NCBI RefSeq assembly: GCF_019175385.1
Contig: NC_083339.1
Coordinates: 28,425,637-28,489,636 of the forward strand
Direction of reading: 5' to 3'
Source: Lycium barbarum
Lineage: Eukaryota; Streptophyta; Magnoliopsida; Solanales; Solanaceae
DNA length: 64,000 bases
In this document: positions 10,195-20,810 of the stretch, in pieces
Numbering within the stretch: the stretch's first letter is position 1
Layout of the letters: every line of letters starts with the position of its first letter
Made by a program: the position numbers and the translations under genes
Notes under the pieces: model-generated
The model's database searches: none
What the model saw: the letters and a program-made list of their open reading frames with translations, nothing else
What the model was told of the DNA's origin: nothing

Positions 10195-11550
10195 TGTCAC
10201 GACCCAAACCGATGAGCCGTGACGGGAGTCTGACCTCTAGCGACCAAACACCCCTAAACACTTATCTGAAGCATACTGAACATCAATAGCCCATAAATGG
10301 CACAAACTAATCTCATAAAGAGGAAACATCCGAACTCTATACAATCTGCATATACATATAAACATAACATGCAGAAGAACAGTGCAAGCCAGCTAGGCTG
10401 CCATATATACTGTACACAAAAAAATATAAGCCGACAAGGCTACATCGTCTGACTACTGCATACAACTGTCTACAGACCTCTACTGGAATAAAGCTGTAGA
10501 AAGGATGGGACAGGGCCCCGCGTACCCATCTATATACATCTCAAAAGAATGGCCTACCAAAATAAACTGCAACTCCGGATCGAATGGAGTGCATTGATCA
10601 CTGCTGGATAAGGGTCCTACTAAGCCGGACCACCTCCCTGTCTACCTATACCTACAGGCATGAACGCAGTCCCCCGAGCAACGGGGAGTCAGTACGGATA
10701 ATGTACTGAATATGTAAGGCATAAAGACAACATGTATATATGTAGAAAAATCATGAATAAAATCTAAACCCATAAGCTGAAATGACTATCTGCATAAATT
10801 TGTATGAACTAGTATCTGTCTGCCTCTGACTAAATCTGTATATCGGAAAACATGAGCATGGATATATATATATATATCTAGTAGGTACACAACTCATTGT
10901 CACACCACAGGCCACACCTTCACCCCCTATCAAGTGTGCCTTTCTCATGGTATATACTCCAACATCATAGGTCACTCCTGGACCACTCATAGGCCACACC
11001 TTCACCCCCTGTAAAGCGTGCCTTTCACATATACAACGTAATATCATAGGTCACACCTCCAGCCCCTGTCAAGTGCGCCTTTCACTCATACCCCTGAGAA
11101 CCGGAAGTGAATGTGTAATACAAGTAAAACTGAACGACAGGATTCTCAAACAATAAAATGATAGTTTACCTCTCATGGGCCTTACTGAACTCATACCACT
11201 AGGACAGGAAATCATAAAATATATATATGGGGAAAATACCATAGCCGGGGTACGGGAACATCAAAACTGCATTTCTCTTAGAACTTATAAGAATAAAGTA
11301 ATATGGAAACTCTCTTACCCGTTTATTGGTTCATATCATAGGATCATGCCAAAAAAAAAAGTAATAACCTTAACATACCTTGTCATATATCTAATCGCCC
11401 AACTGCTACTTCTTGAACTTGTAAATCTACAATTAAGATAACATAAGCCTTAATTAGGCTACTTGCTTTGCTTACTAATCATCCCTAAGCACGTATAAAG
11501 CTTAACAAATTATAGATGACCATCTCCTTTATAAGCTTACAATGATAACG

Positions 11551-11593
<43 letters not shown>

Positions 11594-12372
11594 AAATACA
11601 CGTAAATCCATCCCTAATCATTTCTTTAAAATAGCCTCATGTCACTACCTTGCCCTTCATCAATCTATCACTTCCACAAATACCATTTCTTTACCTAAAA
11701 TCACTAAAGCTCTTGATAGCAACTCAAATACAAGGGTAAGAATCATTTACATACCTTGGTCAAGAATTCCAAGAATCACCTTAAATTCAACTCCCTAAGC
11801 TTCCCATTCTTGGAGAAACCCTAGAAACAACCTTCTTCTTCACAAGCTCGGGTTTACGGGGTCCGGGTCTTGTCAAATCTTCACTACTATGCCATAAATG
11901 TTGCGAGAGAAAAATATTAGGGTTTTCTGATCTGGGAAAGATAGAAATAAGACATAAATTCGTGGACCATGTATTTATACTCGGAGAATTAAATGCTTCA
12001 GTGGTCCGGTTCGACGAGCGGGTCGACGACCCATCGACGTGTCGACGGTCCGTCGACGTGCTCGTCGACCTGTGCCTGAAGAATACAGGGCTGCAGAACC
12101 CTATCGACGCCGCACAACGACAGCCCTTCGATAGGTTCATTGACCCGTCGATCTTGACTGGTGTCTGCAGACTTTTCTAATTCGGTTCAGGTCGCGTCGA
12201 TTCGATTCGTTTAACTTCAAATCCTGTAAATCACTAGGAATATCTATTGGTACCATTGCACACGGGGTAGGACACTTCCTATCTCCAAAACTCGGGCTCG
12301 GGTCTTAATTCCCAAGGCATACCCAACTAGGAAATCATAAGTTCTACCACTACAAAGACGAGGGTTGTAACA
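10195..12372 (-). mobile_element. Solo LTR S1 in EPRV, target duplication AATGA
   Basis: 2178 bp; on the minus strand it starts TGTTACAACCC and ends GGGTCGTGACA. Perfect 5-bp duplications AATGA flank it at 10190-10194 and 12373-12377. There is no internal region, so it is a solo LTR left by recombination between two LTRs. The EPRV reading frame is the same on both sides (2178 + 5 bases shifts the coordinate phase by two, and the ORFs differ by two). It carries the palindrome GTCGACGGTCCGTCGAC at 12041-12057 and an AT microsatellite at about 11552-11591. Confidence 0.93.
10690..10708 (-). other. CAGTAC...GTACTG hairpin in solo LTR S1
   Basis: CAGTACGGATAATGTACTG forms a 6-bp stem with a 7-base loop. 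The same hairpin occurs at a comparable place in the other non-Tat LTRs (18986-19005 with paired changes, 34533-34552, 44697-44716, 63227-63245). Confidence 0.65.
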
Positions 12373-13093
12373 AATGAGACCATTAAGAATAATACCAGAA
12401 GATTCTCAAGTAGAATTAATGAGTATAGAAGACCATGAAGCATTAGTATGTAATGAAGATAAAAAATTAGGAACAATAAAAATACATGCAAGAATTAAAA
12501 TAGATGATTATGAGATAGAAACATTAGCATTAGTAGATTCAGGGTGCACAAAGTGCATAATAAATAAAAGAGTAGTTCCACCTAATTTAATAAAAATTCT
12601 AGAAAAACCAGTTGCAGCCATGCAAATGGATGGAACACATAACATATATAGACATTATGTTCATAAGGCCTATATTAGCTTTATAAATACATGTTCAGAA
12701 TTTTACAAACCAAGCTATAAAATGGACAAGATATGGGTAAGAGACCTTAATATAAATGTAGATTTTGTCATAGGATTAGACTTTATGTTGCATAATAATG
12801 GAGGTTGTATGATTACAAGAGATGGAGTAATTTTCTTAAAAAATATTACTAATACACCAGTACAAGTTCATAAGACTGAAACTAAAATTCGCCATAAGAA
12901 GATCCCTACCACAGACCGAATAAACCTGCAAAAGAAAGAAGATAGTTGTTGTAAAGACTGTCAAAAAGATAATACATGTTGTAAAAATAAGACAGAAATA
13001 AAAAATTTAACTCTAGAAGAAGAAGAAATTCTAGGAGAAGAGTCATTAGAAAAAATATTATACTTTAATAGATATAGAAACAGAGTTATATAA
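12373..13093 (+). pseudogene. EPRV aspartic protease region
   Basis: About 239 codons open. The retropepsin active-site motif LVDSGCTKC is at about residues 54-62 of this segment, followed by the second conserved part (DFVIGLDFML, about residues 130-139), where a retropepsin flap and C-terminal Ile/Leu-Gly would lie. A Cys-rich tail (CCKDC...CC) lies at about residues 191-205. The active-site Asp is present. The frame shifts near 13060 before the RT, so the polyprotein is broken here. Confidence 0.83.
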
Positions 13094-14055
13094 TTTTAAA
13101 ATAGGAATAGAAAGAATAGGAGTAATAAAAAATCAAAAAGACTTAGATAATATAATAAAAATACTAGATGAGATAGAAATTTTAGGAGAGAAACCGTTAA
13201 AACATTGGAAAAATAATAGGATGTATGCAAATTAGATATAATAAACCCAGAATATGTAATTAAAACAGCTTCAATTGATGCAACAAATCAAGATGTAGAA
13301 GATTTTAAAGTACAAATAAAAGAACTATTGGATTTAGGAGTAATATGAAGATCTATTTCTAAACATAGATCTGCAGCATTTATGGTAAGAAATCATAGCG
13401 AAATAGTAAGAGGAAAAGCGAGAATAGTAATAAACTATAAAAGACTTAATGATAATACTAGGACAGATGGATATAAGTTACCAGACAAAACAGAATTAAT
13501 AAATAGAATACTAGGAAATAAAATATTGAGTAAATTTGATTGTAAATCAGGATATTGACAGGTACGAATGCATGAAGAAAGTATAGAATGGACTGCATTC
13601 ACCTGTCCTGAAGGACATTTCGAATGATTTGTAATGTCATTTGGATTAAAGATAGCTCCGTCGATTTTTCAAAGAAAAATGGATAGTATATTTGGAGAAT
13701 ACAAAAGGTTTATATTAGTATATGTATATGATATACTAGTATTTAGTAGAGATATTAAAGAACACTTAGGACACCTACAAACAGTATTTAGACTATTTGT
13801 AGAAAATGGAATAATATTTAGTAAGAAAAAGATGGAATTATGTAAAAATTATATAAACTTTTTAGGAGTAGTACTAGGAGAAGGAAAAATAAAGTTACAA
13901 CCTCATATAGCCCAGAAAACTTTGGAAATGCCAGATAAGTTAGACAATGTTAAAGAATTACAAAAAAAATTAGGAATTATCAATTATATATGCTATAAGT
14001 TTTATAAAAGATTTAGGAAAAATAGCAGGACCATTGTATTCAAAGACTGGATCTA
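13094..14055 (+). pseudogene. EPRV reverse transcriptase (three TGA stops, altered active site)
   Basis: Caulimovirid RT blocks appear in order: an INYKRLND block at about 13432-13455, SKFD at about 13530, FGLKIAPSIFQRKM at about 13640-13680 and the catalytic box at 13721-13732. Three in-frame TGA codons (13346, 13556, 13625) each sit where the family has Trp. The catalytic box reads YVYD, so the first of the paired Asp residues is lost and the enzyme would be inactive even without stops. RT normally copies the pregenomic RNA to DNA from a tRNA primer. Confidence 0.86.
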
Positions 14056-14560
14056 ATGGTCAAAAACACTTTAATACCGAAGACATTAATTAGTACAAAA
14101 AAACAAAAAAAAAAAATTATTCCTGATTTAAATATGCCATTAGAAACAGATCATTTAATTGTAGAAACAGATGGTAGTTTTGAAGGATGGGGAGCAGTAC
14201 TAAAAGCAAAACCAAATAAATATAGTAATAAAAATGAAGAAAAGATATGTGCTTATCAAAGTAGTAAGTATAAAGAAAAAGGAAATATGAGTAGTATAGA
14301 TGCAGAGATTTTAGCTGTAATATACGGATTAAATAGTTTTAGACTATATATCCTAAATAAACTAGAAATACTAGTTAGAACAGACTGCGAAGCTATAGTT
14401 AAATTCTATCAAAAAAATAAATGATAAAAATAGTAATAGACGAAGATGGATAAATTTCTTAGATACCATTTCAATTTATAATTTAAAATTTGAACATATA
14501 AAAGGAAAAGATAATAATTTAGCAGACCAATTAAGTAGACTAAAAATTACTGCTAACTGA
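14056..14560 (+). pseudogene. EPRV RNase H
   Basis: RNase H type 1 with all four acidic catalytic positions visible: Asp in VETDGSF (about 14170), Glu in IDAEILAV (about 14305), Asp in RTDCEA (about 14388) and Asp in KGKDNNLAD (about 14512). It is in a different frame from the RT because of an indel near 14045, and a stop at 14422-14424 splits off the last acidic motif. It would degrade RNA in the RNA/DNA hybrid. The polymerase ORF ends at a TGA at 14558-14560, just before the next ORF. Confidence 0.83.
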
Positions 14561-15138
14561 TTTTCTATTTGAACAGCACGAGACCTTCCAGTTCTCAGAC
14601 AGCAGACAAGGGGAAAGGCATAGCCTCAACCCAAGACATATACAGACTGACAATATTAGGTAACCTTCATTTTAGACCTACATCTTTATTAGAGAGAAAT
14701 ACTATGGAAAGAATACCATTTGGAGCCAATAACCTAGTAGCTTTTCAGCCATCAAATTGGACTTTTAAAGTATTACCAGAATATGTAATAGACAGACAAC
14801 AAAGATGTTTGGTAGATAATTTATGGATCTCGCACAATAGAAAAGACTCTAAACATTTTGTAGCTATTATAAATTCTCTTTGTCAGTATTTTACAGACCG
14901 AAATTTAGACAAAAAATTTAAATTTTATGTTGTAGTTCATGGTAAAACTAATGGTGTTTTTCAAACTTGGCTAGAATTTTTAGACTCTGTTAAAGACATA
15001 AGAAAATCTCTTTTTAAAGGATTTAATGATTTTACTGAGGCATTAGACTATGCTAGAGGAATGTTGGGTCCAAATTACTATATTTCTCCAGCTCTTAGAC
15101 AAAATCCCTCAGTACAACATACAAAAAGACACATATAA
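14557..15138 (+). pseudogene. EPRV transactivator/viroplasmin, N-terminal part
   Basis: Open from 14557 with no ATG at its head (a TTG lies at 14569). The Ser/Thr-rich start is followed by a conserved core. The segment FYVVVHGKTNGVFQTWLEFL with the following DFTEALDYARGMLG (about residues 125-170) matches the caulimovirus viroplasmin domain, a divergent RNase-H-like fold. This protein forms inclusion bodies and drives reinitiation on the polycistronic RNA. It is the last gene before the promoter, as in other caulimovirids. A frameshift ends it at 15138. Confidence 0.8.
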
Positions 15139-15816
15139 GGTGATTTTTTGTGATCATTTTTCTACTATGACTGAGGTGGTCAAGAGATTAAAACCAGCAG
15201 AAAGAGACATTGGTTCAAGAAAAAACGAAACTCTTGGATCAAGTGAAGATATTAGAACAAAGACTACAAGCGGTTAAGTTCGAATTAGTCCAATCTCAGA
15301 GTTCTCCATCTCAGACAAAATGGATGAGACGGGTGTGCATTCCCCAATGAATGCAGTTAGACCCACTCTATCGGGTAAAGATACAGCTAGTTCGGTTCAA
15401 ACGATAGCCGGTAAAGACTCATAAATCCGTTGATGGCTGTCACTTTGCCAAAAAGTGAAGATGAGGAATGTTCATCTCTCCAAACAAGACGGAGACTACC
15501 AAAGACACTTACGCAAGGAGCAACTTCTACAAATAAAAGCATACTTGCAAAAAAGAAAAAGAATGAAAAAATAGAAAATATATTAAAAGAGACACTAGAA
15601 AAAAAATTCCAGACAAAAGAACAAGATAAACATATAGTTAAAAATCCTAGTCCAGAATTATCTCCAAGTCAAGGGATGTCACCAGTCCATAGTTCAGATT
15701 TCGAAGGAGATGATATTAATTTCCAGGACAGTGCATTTCAAGACTCTCAAGATCCAAATGATGTAGACTCAGACATGAGTTTTGATTCGGTTGTTCTACA
15801 CAATTTGGACAATTAG
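15139..15816 (+). pseudogene. EPRV transactivator/viroplasmin, C-terminal part (frameshifted)
   Basis: Continues in other frames: a short charged segment (to about 15277), a gap with stops near 15420, then an open stretch from 15430 to 15816 rich in Lys/Glu (about 15540-15640) and ending in an acidic Asp/Ser-rich tail. No catalytic motif. Treated as the degraded rest of the viroplasmin because of its position and lack of a start of its own. Confidence 0.6.
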
Positions 15817-15919
15817 ATCAATTAATGGAGAAAAATAATGATAGAATAAAGTCAAAAGAGACGGCTGAAGACATTAGTTGAAACAATCACAACGGCTAGA
15901 AGACAAAATTAAAAAGAAG

Positions 15920-16130
15920 ATGTTACAGAGAGCGAAGACTTTAGTGGAAGCACATTTCAGAAAGGAAAAAGAAGACTTTAGTGGAACAAGACAATGACAT
16001 TTTAGGAAAAGAACAAAAAGACTTTTTGGTGGAAGCAATATGACAAAGACATCTCAAAAAAAGAAGACCATACTTTATTAAAGTAGCTTTAATAAAGTAG
16101 TAGCTTTAATAAAGTAATGGGACAGCTCAG
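15920..16130 (+). promoter_or_regulatory. EPRV promoter-upstream repeats
   Basis: The unit GAAGACTTTAGTGGAA occurs near 15938 and 15969 and, changed, near 16017. A second unit, GTAGCTTTAATAAAGTA, occurs two to three times at about 16080-16120. They lie 130-340 bp upstream of the TATA box, where caulimovirid enhancers are found. The AATAAA inside the second unit could also act as a polyadenylation signal. Function inferred. Confidence 0.5.
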
Positions 16131-16168
16131 CAAACGGACAAAAATATAAAGTATCTTTTGAAAAGTTT

Positions 16169-16268
16169 CACGTGACGATGGGGTCCCAAGAGCACCCGGC
16201 TGAACTCATAAGATTCTTCACAAATTTGAAATCCGGAGTTGAAGTCTGCCAGACACCTATAAATAACA
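16169..16268 (+). promoter_or_regulatory. EPRV 35S-like promoter
   Basis: A G-box CACGTG (16169-16174) overlaps TGACG (16173-16177), an as-1-type half site, and lies about 85 bp upstream of the TATA box CTATAAATAAC (16258-16268). This spacing matches 35S-type promoters of caulimovirids, which make the pregenomic RNA. A CT-rich stretch with TTCTCTCAACAAAAAC follows, as expected around a start site. Confidence 0.68.
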
Positions 16269-16436
16269 TCATTTGTGCAGAAGCAAGATCATCGAGAAAA
16301 AAGCATCTGACACTTCTCTCAACAAAAACTTCTCCATATTCCCCTTCTCGTTCACAATGTCCCAACCCCTTTTTCAGTCAAAATTTTTTGTAATATAAAC
16401 TTCATTGTAAAATAGTATTATGCCTTCAAGTAATTT

Positions 16437-17011
16437 TCTATTAGTGTGAGGTAGTTTTTGGGTTCCCCGAAAGGGAAACCTCTCTCCATCTTTAAGTCAT
16501 GTAAGTTTTTATCTATGTTTTCTGTACTAATCTCCCTACTATGTAAATTATTCCATGTTTAATTAATATATTATGTTGATAATGTTTGAGTAATTACTTA
16601 CTTGTTATTATGAATCTATTACTCTTAGTATATGGTTATTCTCCTAATTTCTTAATATACTCGATGGATTAACCTGTAAATTCCTAGGTGTTTGAAAGGC
16701 CGTTTAAATGTCCAAATGATAAAGGACGATGTTGGTTGTGGTAACCGGGGTGTGGTTAAAGAAGAAGGATGTTAAGAACTAAGATTAAGAGAAAGAGATG
16801 AACAGTGTAATAAGATTCATAACTGGACAGAGTTTGTATTTAAAAAAATAATAAATAAAAAAGGTCAAAATTGAGAGATACGTAGAAAATAAGAAATATA
16901 CCTACATGTTAAGAGGAATCAAGGAGTGAGGGAGTACCGAATAGGATTGTTTAAAATATTTGCTAAAAACCACTCTATATTTCTATCCATATTAAAACAA
17001 AATAACCCGAG
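16437..17011. other. AT-rich stretch, possible EPRV leader remnant
   Basis: Non-coding. The first ~80 bases (GGTTCCCCGAAAGGGAAACC, an inverted repeat at about 16461-16480) could belong to the structured viral leader. Beyond that I see no family match or gene, and the boundary between viral and other DNA cannot be placed. Confidence 0.4.
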
Positions 17012-17176
17012 ATTTCCTAGATCTTATATGTCCTAATAATTTATATTTTCCTGATATATATTATATCTATTAATTCTTGTAATATTAACTGATTCACTTT
17101 AGTACTACTTAGTCTGATATATATTCTTGGTATAATCTTTCTTGTTCTTGTTTTACCTCTAGATAATTATCTTGCA

Positions 17177-17458
17177 TTACCCTAATGGGATAAATTTTAC
17201 TTTCTGTTCTAGATGTCTAATACGATCTTCAGCTCTAAATATCTCGTCGTTAGTAAAATATATTTCCCAATTAAGTTTATTTCTTAAACTTAGTATTGTT
17301 ATATTATTATGTAAGTCTCGGCGATGGACTATGTCTATGTATCTACTATATTCAGTTAAAAACTTTCTTGTTTTTCCAAGATTTGTAAGTCTTTTTTGAG
17401 TTAAATATAACATACGATAATTATAACTTATATATTTAGTAAAACTATGTTGTCTCAT
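17177..17458 (-). CDS. EPRV ORF1, intact 93 codons
   Basis: Starts with ATG about 125 bases downstream of the primer site and ends IPLG before TAATG. The product is basic in its first half (Lys/Arg/Tyr) and helical with Glu/Arg/Leu heptads at the end (EIFRAEDRIRHLEQKVKF). First gene of the virus. No recognised domain; function unknown. Confidence 0.65.
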   Translation of the reverse strand: MRQHSFTKYISYNYRMLYLTQKRLTNLGKTRKFLTEYSRYIDIVHRRDLHNNITILSLRNKLNWEIYFTNDEIFRAEDRIRHLEQKVKFIPLG

Positions 17459-17581
17459 ATAATATTTTCTATAAACAGGTATAGCAGTTTGTCTTCTTAG
17501 TCTAGCAGAAAAATGGTCTTCTCATAAACTGTTGTCTAAAATATAGGTTTAAGATATAGGTTTAGGTCCAAAAATCTTCTT

Positions 17582-17593
17582 GTTCTGATACCA
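17582..17593 (-). promoter_or_regulatory. EPRV primer-binding site (initiator Met tRNA type)
   Basis: Minus strand TGGTATCAGAAC. The first ten bases equal the complement of the 3' end of plant initiator methionine tRNA, the primer used by caulimovirids. Confidence 0.75.
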
Positions 17594-17617
17594 AAGTTGG
17601 GGTGAGGGTTATATTTT

Positions 17618-17696
<79 letters not shown>
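17618..17696. repeat. (AT)n microsatellite, about 78 bp
   Basis: A pure TA run directly beyond the EPRV fragment. It may mark the integration or recombination junction. Confidence 0.95.
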
Positions 17697-17698
<2 letters not shown>

Positions 17699-18216
17699 CT
17701 GATAGGACCAGATCAACCAAGCATATACTAATTCAATTCCTTTTCCTTTTTTCCTTCTCTTACTGTCACAACCACTTGGGCCGTAGTCCAACCAGCCTGT
17801 TGGGCCAATATTCTTTGAAAAACTGTTAAGACAAAGAAAGGGAAGCTAATATTATTTAAGGCCCAGCCATTGGTGAGAATGACATGAAGGCCCAACCATG
17901 AGTAAAAATGGTCTTTTAAGGGGTTTGGTACACCCCTAGCTTATCTCCTTCTTTCCTTAAATTTCAGCGTGCAAATTTCCTTTTTTGGTTGAAATGGTGT
18001 ATTTGTATGATTGTAAAACTCACATTGCTGTTGGAATCCTTTATATTTGGATTAGGCATCTTAGGTTATTTTCAAAAAATCGTTTAGTCCACGTTAGGCC
18101 CCAACGTGATTTTCAAAAAATTGAACTAGTATAAATATTTTCCAAAAGGATAAAAATGGCTAATGTAATAAGGGAACAAAGAGGATCAATTTCACCTTTA
18201 CAAAAATTAACACTAT

Positions 18217-18284
<68 letters not shown>

Positions 18285-18514
18285 GGAACTAATTATATCG
18301 AGATATTATAAATCCAAACCTAAATACCCTATATGTAAAGGGAATATATTTAATTCTATAAAAAAAATGAAAATGATATGCAAAATGACAGATTTTTTTG
18401 GGAAATACACACCAAATAAGCAGTTCATGCAAATACTTACACATTAAAATTCGAAGGTCAACCGTATAGTACGGATCCTTAATACTAGTGTGTCGGCACA
18501 CCTTCCTAGGGTAT
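17697..18514 (+). other. Unassigned stretch leading into the 5' LTR of element X
   Basis: Non-coding. The last part (about 18290-18514, ending CACACCTTCCTAGGGTAT) belongs to the X LTR, because it continues after the solo LTR as GGGATTACCAGAACCCTTACC, the U5-type sequence also present at about 48100-48140 in W. A second (AT)n run lies at 18221-18281. The start of the X LTR was not found. Confidence 0.45.
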
Positions 18515-18985
18515 TGTCACGCCCCAAAACCCACCCTAGACGTGATCGGCATCCGACGTCATGAACAACATCGGAAGAACCTAAACAACACAATAATGAT
18601 ACTTGAACCCGCCAGGTTCAACATTCGCCTCCAACAGTTTATAAATTAAATGTAACAAATCATGAATACATGAATTAAATCAGCGGAAGTCTTTATAAGT
18701 AATAGTCATCAACGTGGAAAACACCCATTAAGTCCTACGAGACTTTTGATAATCTACCCACAATTCTGATAACTATCTATGGAGCTTCTAAGAGACACAA
18801 CAATCATTTAACTTCGGGACGCAGCCCGAAAATCTAGAATAATAAGTGAAACAGGAAGTGTCCCACTAACAAGGATGTGGGCTCACCAAATCAACAACAG
18901 CAGCAAGTTCTCCTAAGCGTCGAGAGTATCACGAACCTGCTCTTCTCCGTTATCTAACATACCATAAAAAACAACAATGGTATGC

Positions 18986-19005
18986 CTGAGTACTTTCGTA
19001 CTCAG
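18986..19005 (-). other. Hairpin with paired changes in solo LTR V
   Basis: CTGAGTACTTTCGTACTCAG is a perfect 8-bp stem; the minus strand has a GAAA loop. Compared with CAGTAC...GTACTG in other LTRs, the first pair is changed on both sides, which keeps pairing. Confidence 0.65.
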
Positions 19006-19391
19006 TGAGTGCCTCGGGGACAACAAGTATTATAAAAATAAAATATAATAATACATAAAGAAATCAGTTCTGAAAAGATAGCATAAAAACAGTCATTCCA
19101 CTTTGTGATTCTTAATATCATTTGTTAAACAGTTTACAAAGCCATTGATCAATATAAAAACAAGTATTCAGCATGTGTATCTCCATAAGAATTATCAAAA
19201 CCGATTATAAGGTCTTTTGTCAAGTTACAACTTTCAATTATGACTTTCAAATTGATCATGATTGTCAACAACAGTTCCATGAGAGATTACGAATATCACA
19301 CATGCCGATACAGGCCCAAGAATCAATCACATCGAGGGGATGACCGTAGGGTTTTCTTGTCACAACGCACCACACTAGATTATAAAATTCT

Positions 19392-19780
19392 CGGTGACTA
19401 CTCATCCTCCCGAATGGATAGGCGTAAGCACACCGGAATATGAAATCCCCGGTGACCACTCATCCACCCGAATGGCTAGGCGTAAGCACACTAGAATATG
19501 AAATCCCCGGTGACCATTCATCCTCTCGAATGGCTAGGCGTAAGCACACCGGAATATGAAATCCTCGGTGACCACTCATCCTCCCGAATGGCTAGGCGTA
19601 AGCACACCGGAATATGAAAACCTCGGTGACCACTCATCCTCCCGAATGGCTAGGCGTAAGCACACCGGAATATGAAATCCCCGGTGACCACTCATCCTCC
19701 CGAATGGCTAGGCGTAAGAACACCGGAATATGAAATCACCGGTGACCACTCATCCTCCCGAATGGCTAGGCAAAATCACA
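19392..19780. repeat. 58-bp minisatellite in solo LTR V
   Basis: About seven head-to-tail units containing GGTGACCACTCATCC and GGCTAGGCGTAAGCACACC. Units begin at 19451, 19509, 19567, 19625, 19683 and 19741, an exact 58-bp step. No unique spacers. Confidence 0.93.
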
Positions 19781-20659
19781 TCCACAGAGTTCATAGCATA
19801 AAAGCCGAATTACAATTCATCCCAAGGTAATCACATCACCATTTACCATTAAGGTTCATTATGCTATATCGTAAAGATAAATCATTTCAAAGAATGTTTT
19901 GAAAACGTATAACTTCTTTACGAAAGATTCCATGTCCTAATTCATCAATGAGAATATCATTACCAACCCTTAACCATCATTATTGAGCATCTCCTATAGA
20001 GGAAAACATTCATAATATCACATACATATGTAGGGTTTGTTACAATCTAGGTTTAATGTGGGTTTGTCCCCTCACACACATTAACCATTAATCAAACCTA
20101 TAATAGATTTCAAGAGTGTAAAACTAATTCATCATATCATTCAAAACATGCTTTTATAAAGAATCGATCTTTCAAGAGAGTTTGCAAAAGAGACATATAA
20201 ATTACCTTCATAGTCAAAAGGGTTTCCAAAATAGACATACATCCAAAATAAGGTTTTCAAAAGAGACATACATTAGGGTTTTGTATGAGAAGTTCACCCT
20301 TTTTATTCAATAAAGAACTTTCAAGAAAAGAAGTCATGCATTCCAAAATAAGATTTTCAAAAGAGACATACCTTAATTTGTTAAACAAGGTTTAACAAAT
20401 CACTTTTCTAATGAAGAACACCCAAACCCTAGCTTGAATCACTTTGGGAAGAATTATGTTACAACCCTAGGTTTTGATCACAAAAATCATGTTAAGAATC
20501 ATGGGTTTGATGTTAGAATGATTTAGTAATATTAAGGATGCCCTTACCTTTGATTTGAAGACTTGGGGGAATGATTTTCGTCCTTAGGGTTGTTTAGGAA
20601 GTGGAGGAATAAACAAAACAAGGGTCTTATTTATATTTTTCTGGTGAAAACGGGTCAAA

Positions 20660-20810
20660 GGACGCCTTTGAAGGACGGACCGTCCTTCGTGTTACGGACC
20701 GTCCTTTGGACCGTCCCTTAGTGGAAATTTTCAGAGAGTTTCTGGAAACTTTTGAGACGTTACGGTTCATGTTACGGCCTGTAACACGTGTTACGGTCCG
20801 TAACGTCTCA
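20660..20810. other. CGGNCCG palindrome block in solo LTR V
   Basis: AAGGACGGACCGTCCTT (20671-20687), GTTACGGACCGTCC (from 20691), GTTACGGCCTGTAAC (from 20771) and GTTACGGTCCGTAAC (20790-20804). Located about 360-510 bp from the LTR start on the minus strand. Confidence 0.75.

Larger units (their letters stand above)
4353..16520 (+). mobile_element. Endogenous pararetrovirus (Caulimoviridae), near-complete plus copy
   Basis: Gene order on the plus strand is: truncated ORF1, small coiled-coil ORFs, movement protein, capsid with zinc knuckle, aspartic protease, RT, RNase H, transactivator/viroplasmin, promoter with TATA box. There is no integrase and no LTR, which separates it from retrotransposons. 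Without the two insertions it is about 8.7 kb. Movement, capsid and polymerase domains lie in one reading direction without a clear ORF break between movement and capsid, as in petuvirus- or solendovirus-like agents; I cannot assign a genus. It is strongly AT-rich and has many stops and frameshifts. The right end is vague: similarity to viral functions fades after about 16500. Confidence 0.9.
17012..17600 (-). mobile_element. EPRV fragment, minus strand (primer site to small ORF)
   Basis: On the minus strand this reads primer site, short leader, complete ORF1, then the start of the following coiled-coil ORF, up to a junction near 17012 that corresponds to about 4755 in the plus copy. It supplies the ORF1 start that the plus copy lost. 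It is inverted relative to the plus copy, as is the fragment at 2630-4352. Confidence 0.83.

Noticed and set aside
11787..12180. Opposite-strand open frames near the GTCGAC-rich part of solo LTR S1
   Set aside because: The local GC palindrome block suppresses stops on both strands; no domain.
19392..19780. Regular 58-bp array considered as a CRISPR
   Set aside because: Units are contiguous with no unique spacers, and all other content is plant nuclear retroelement DNA.
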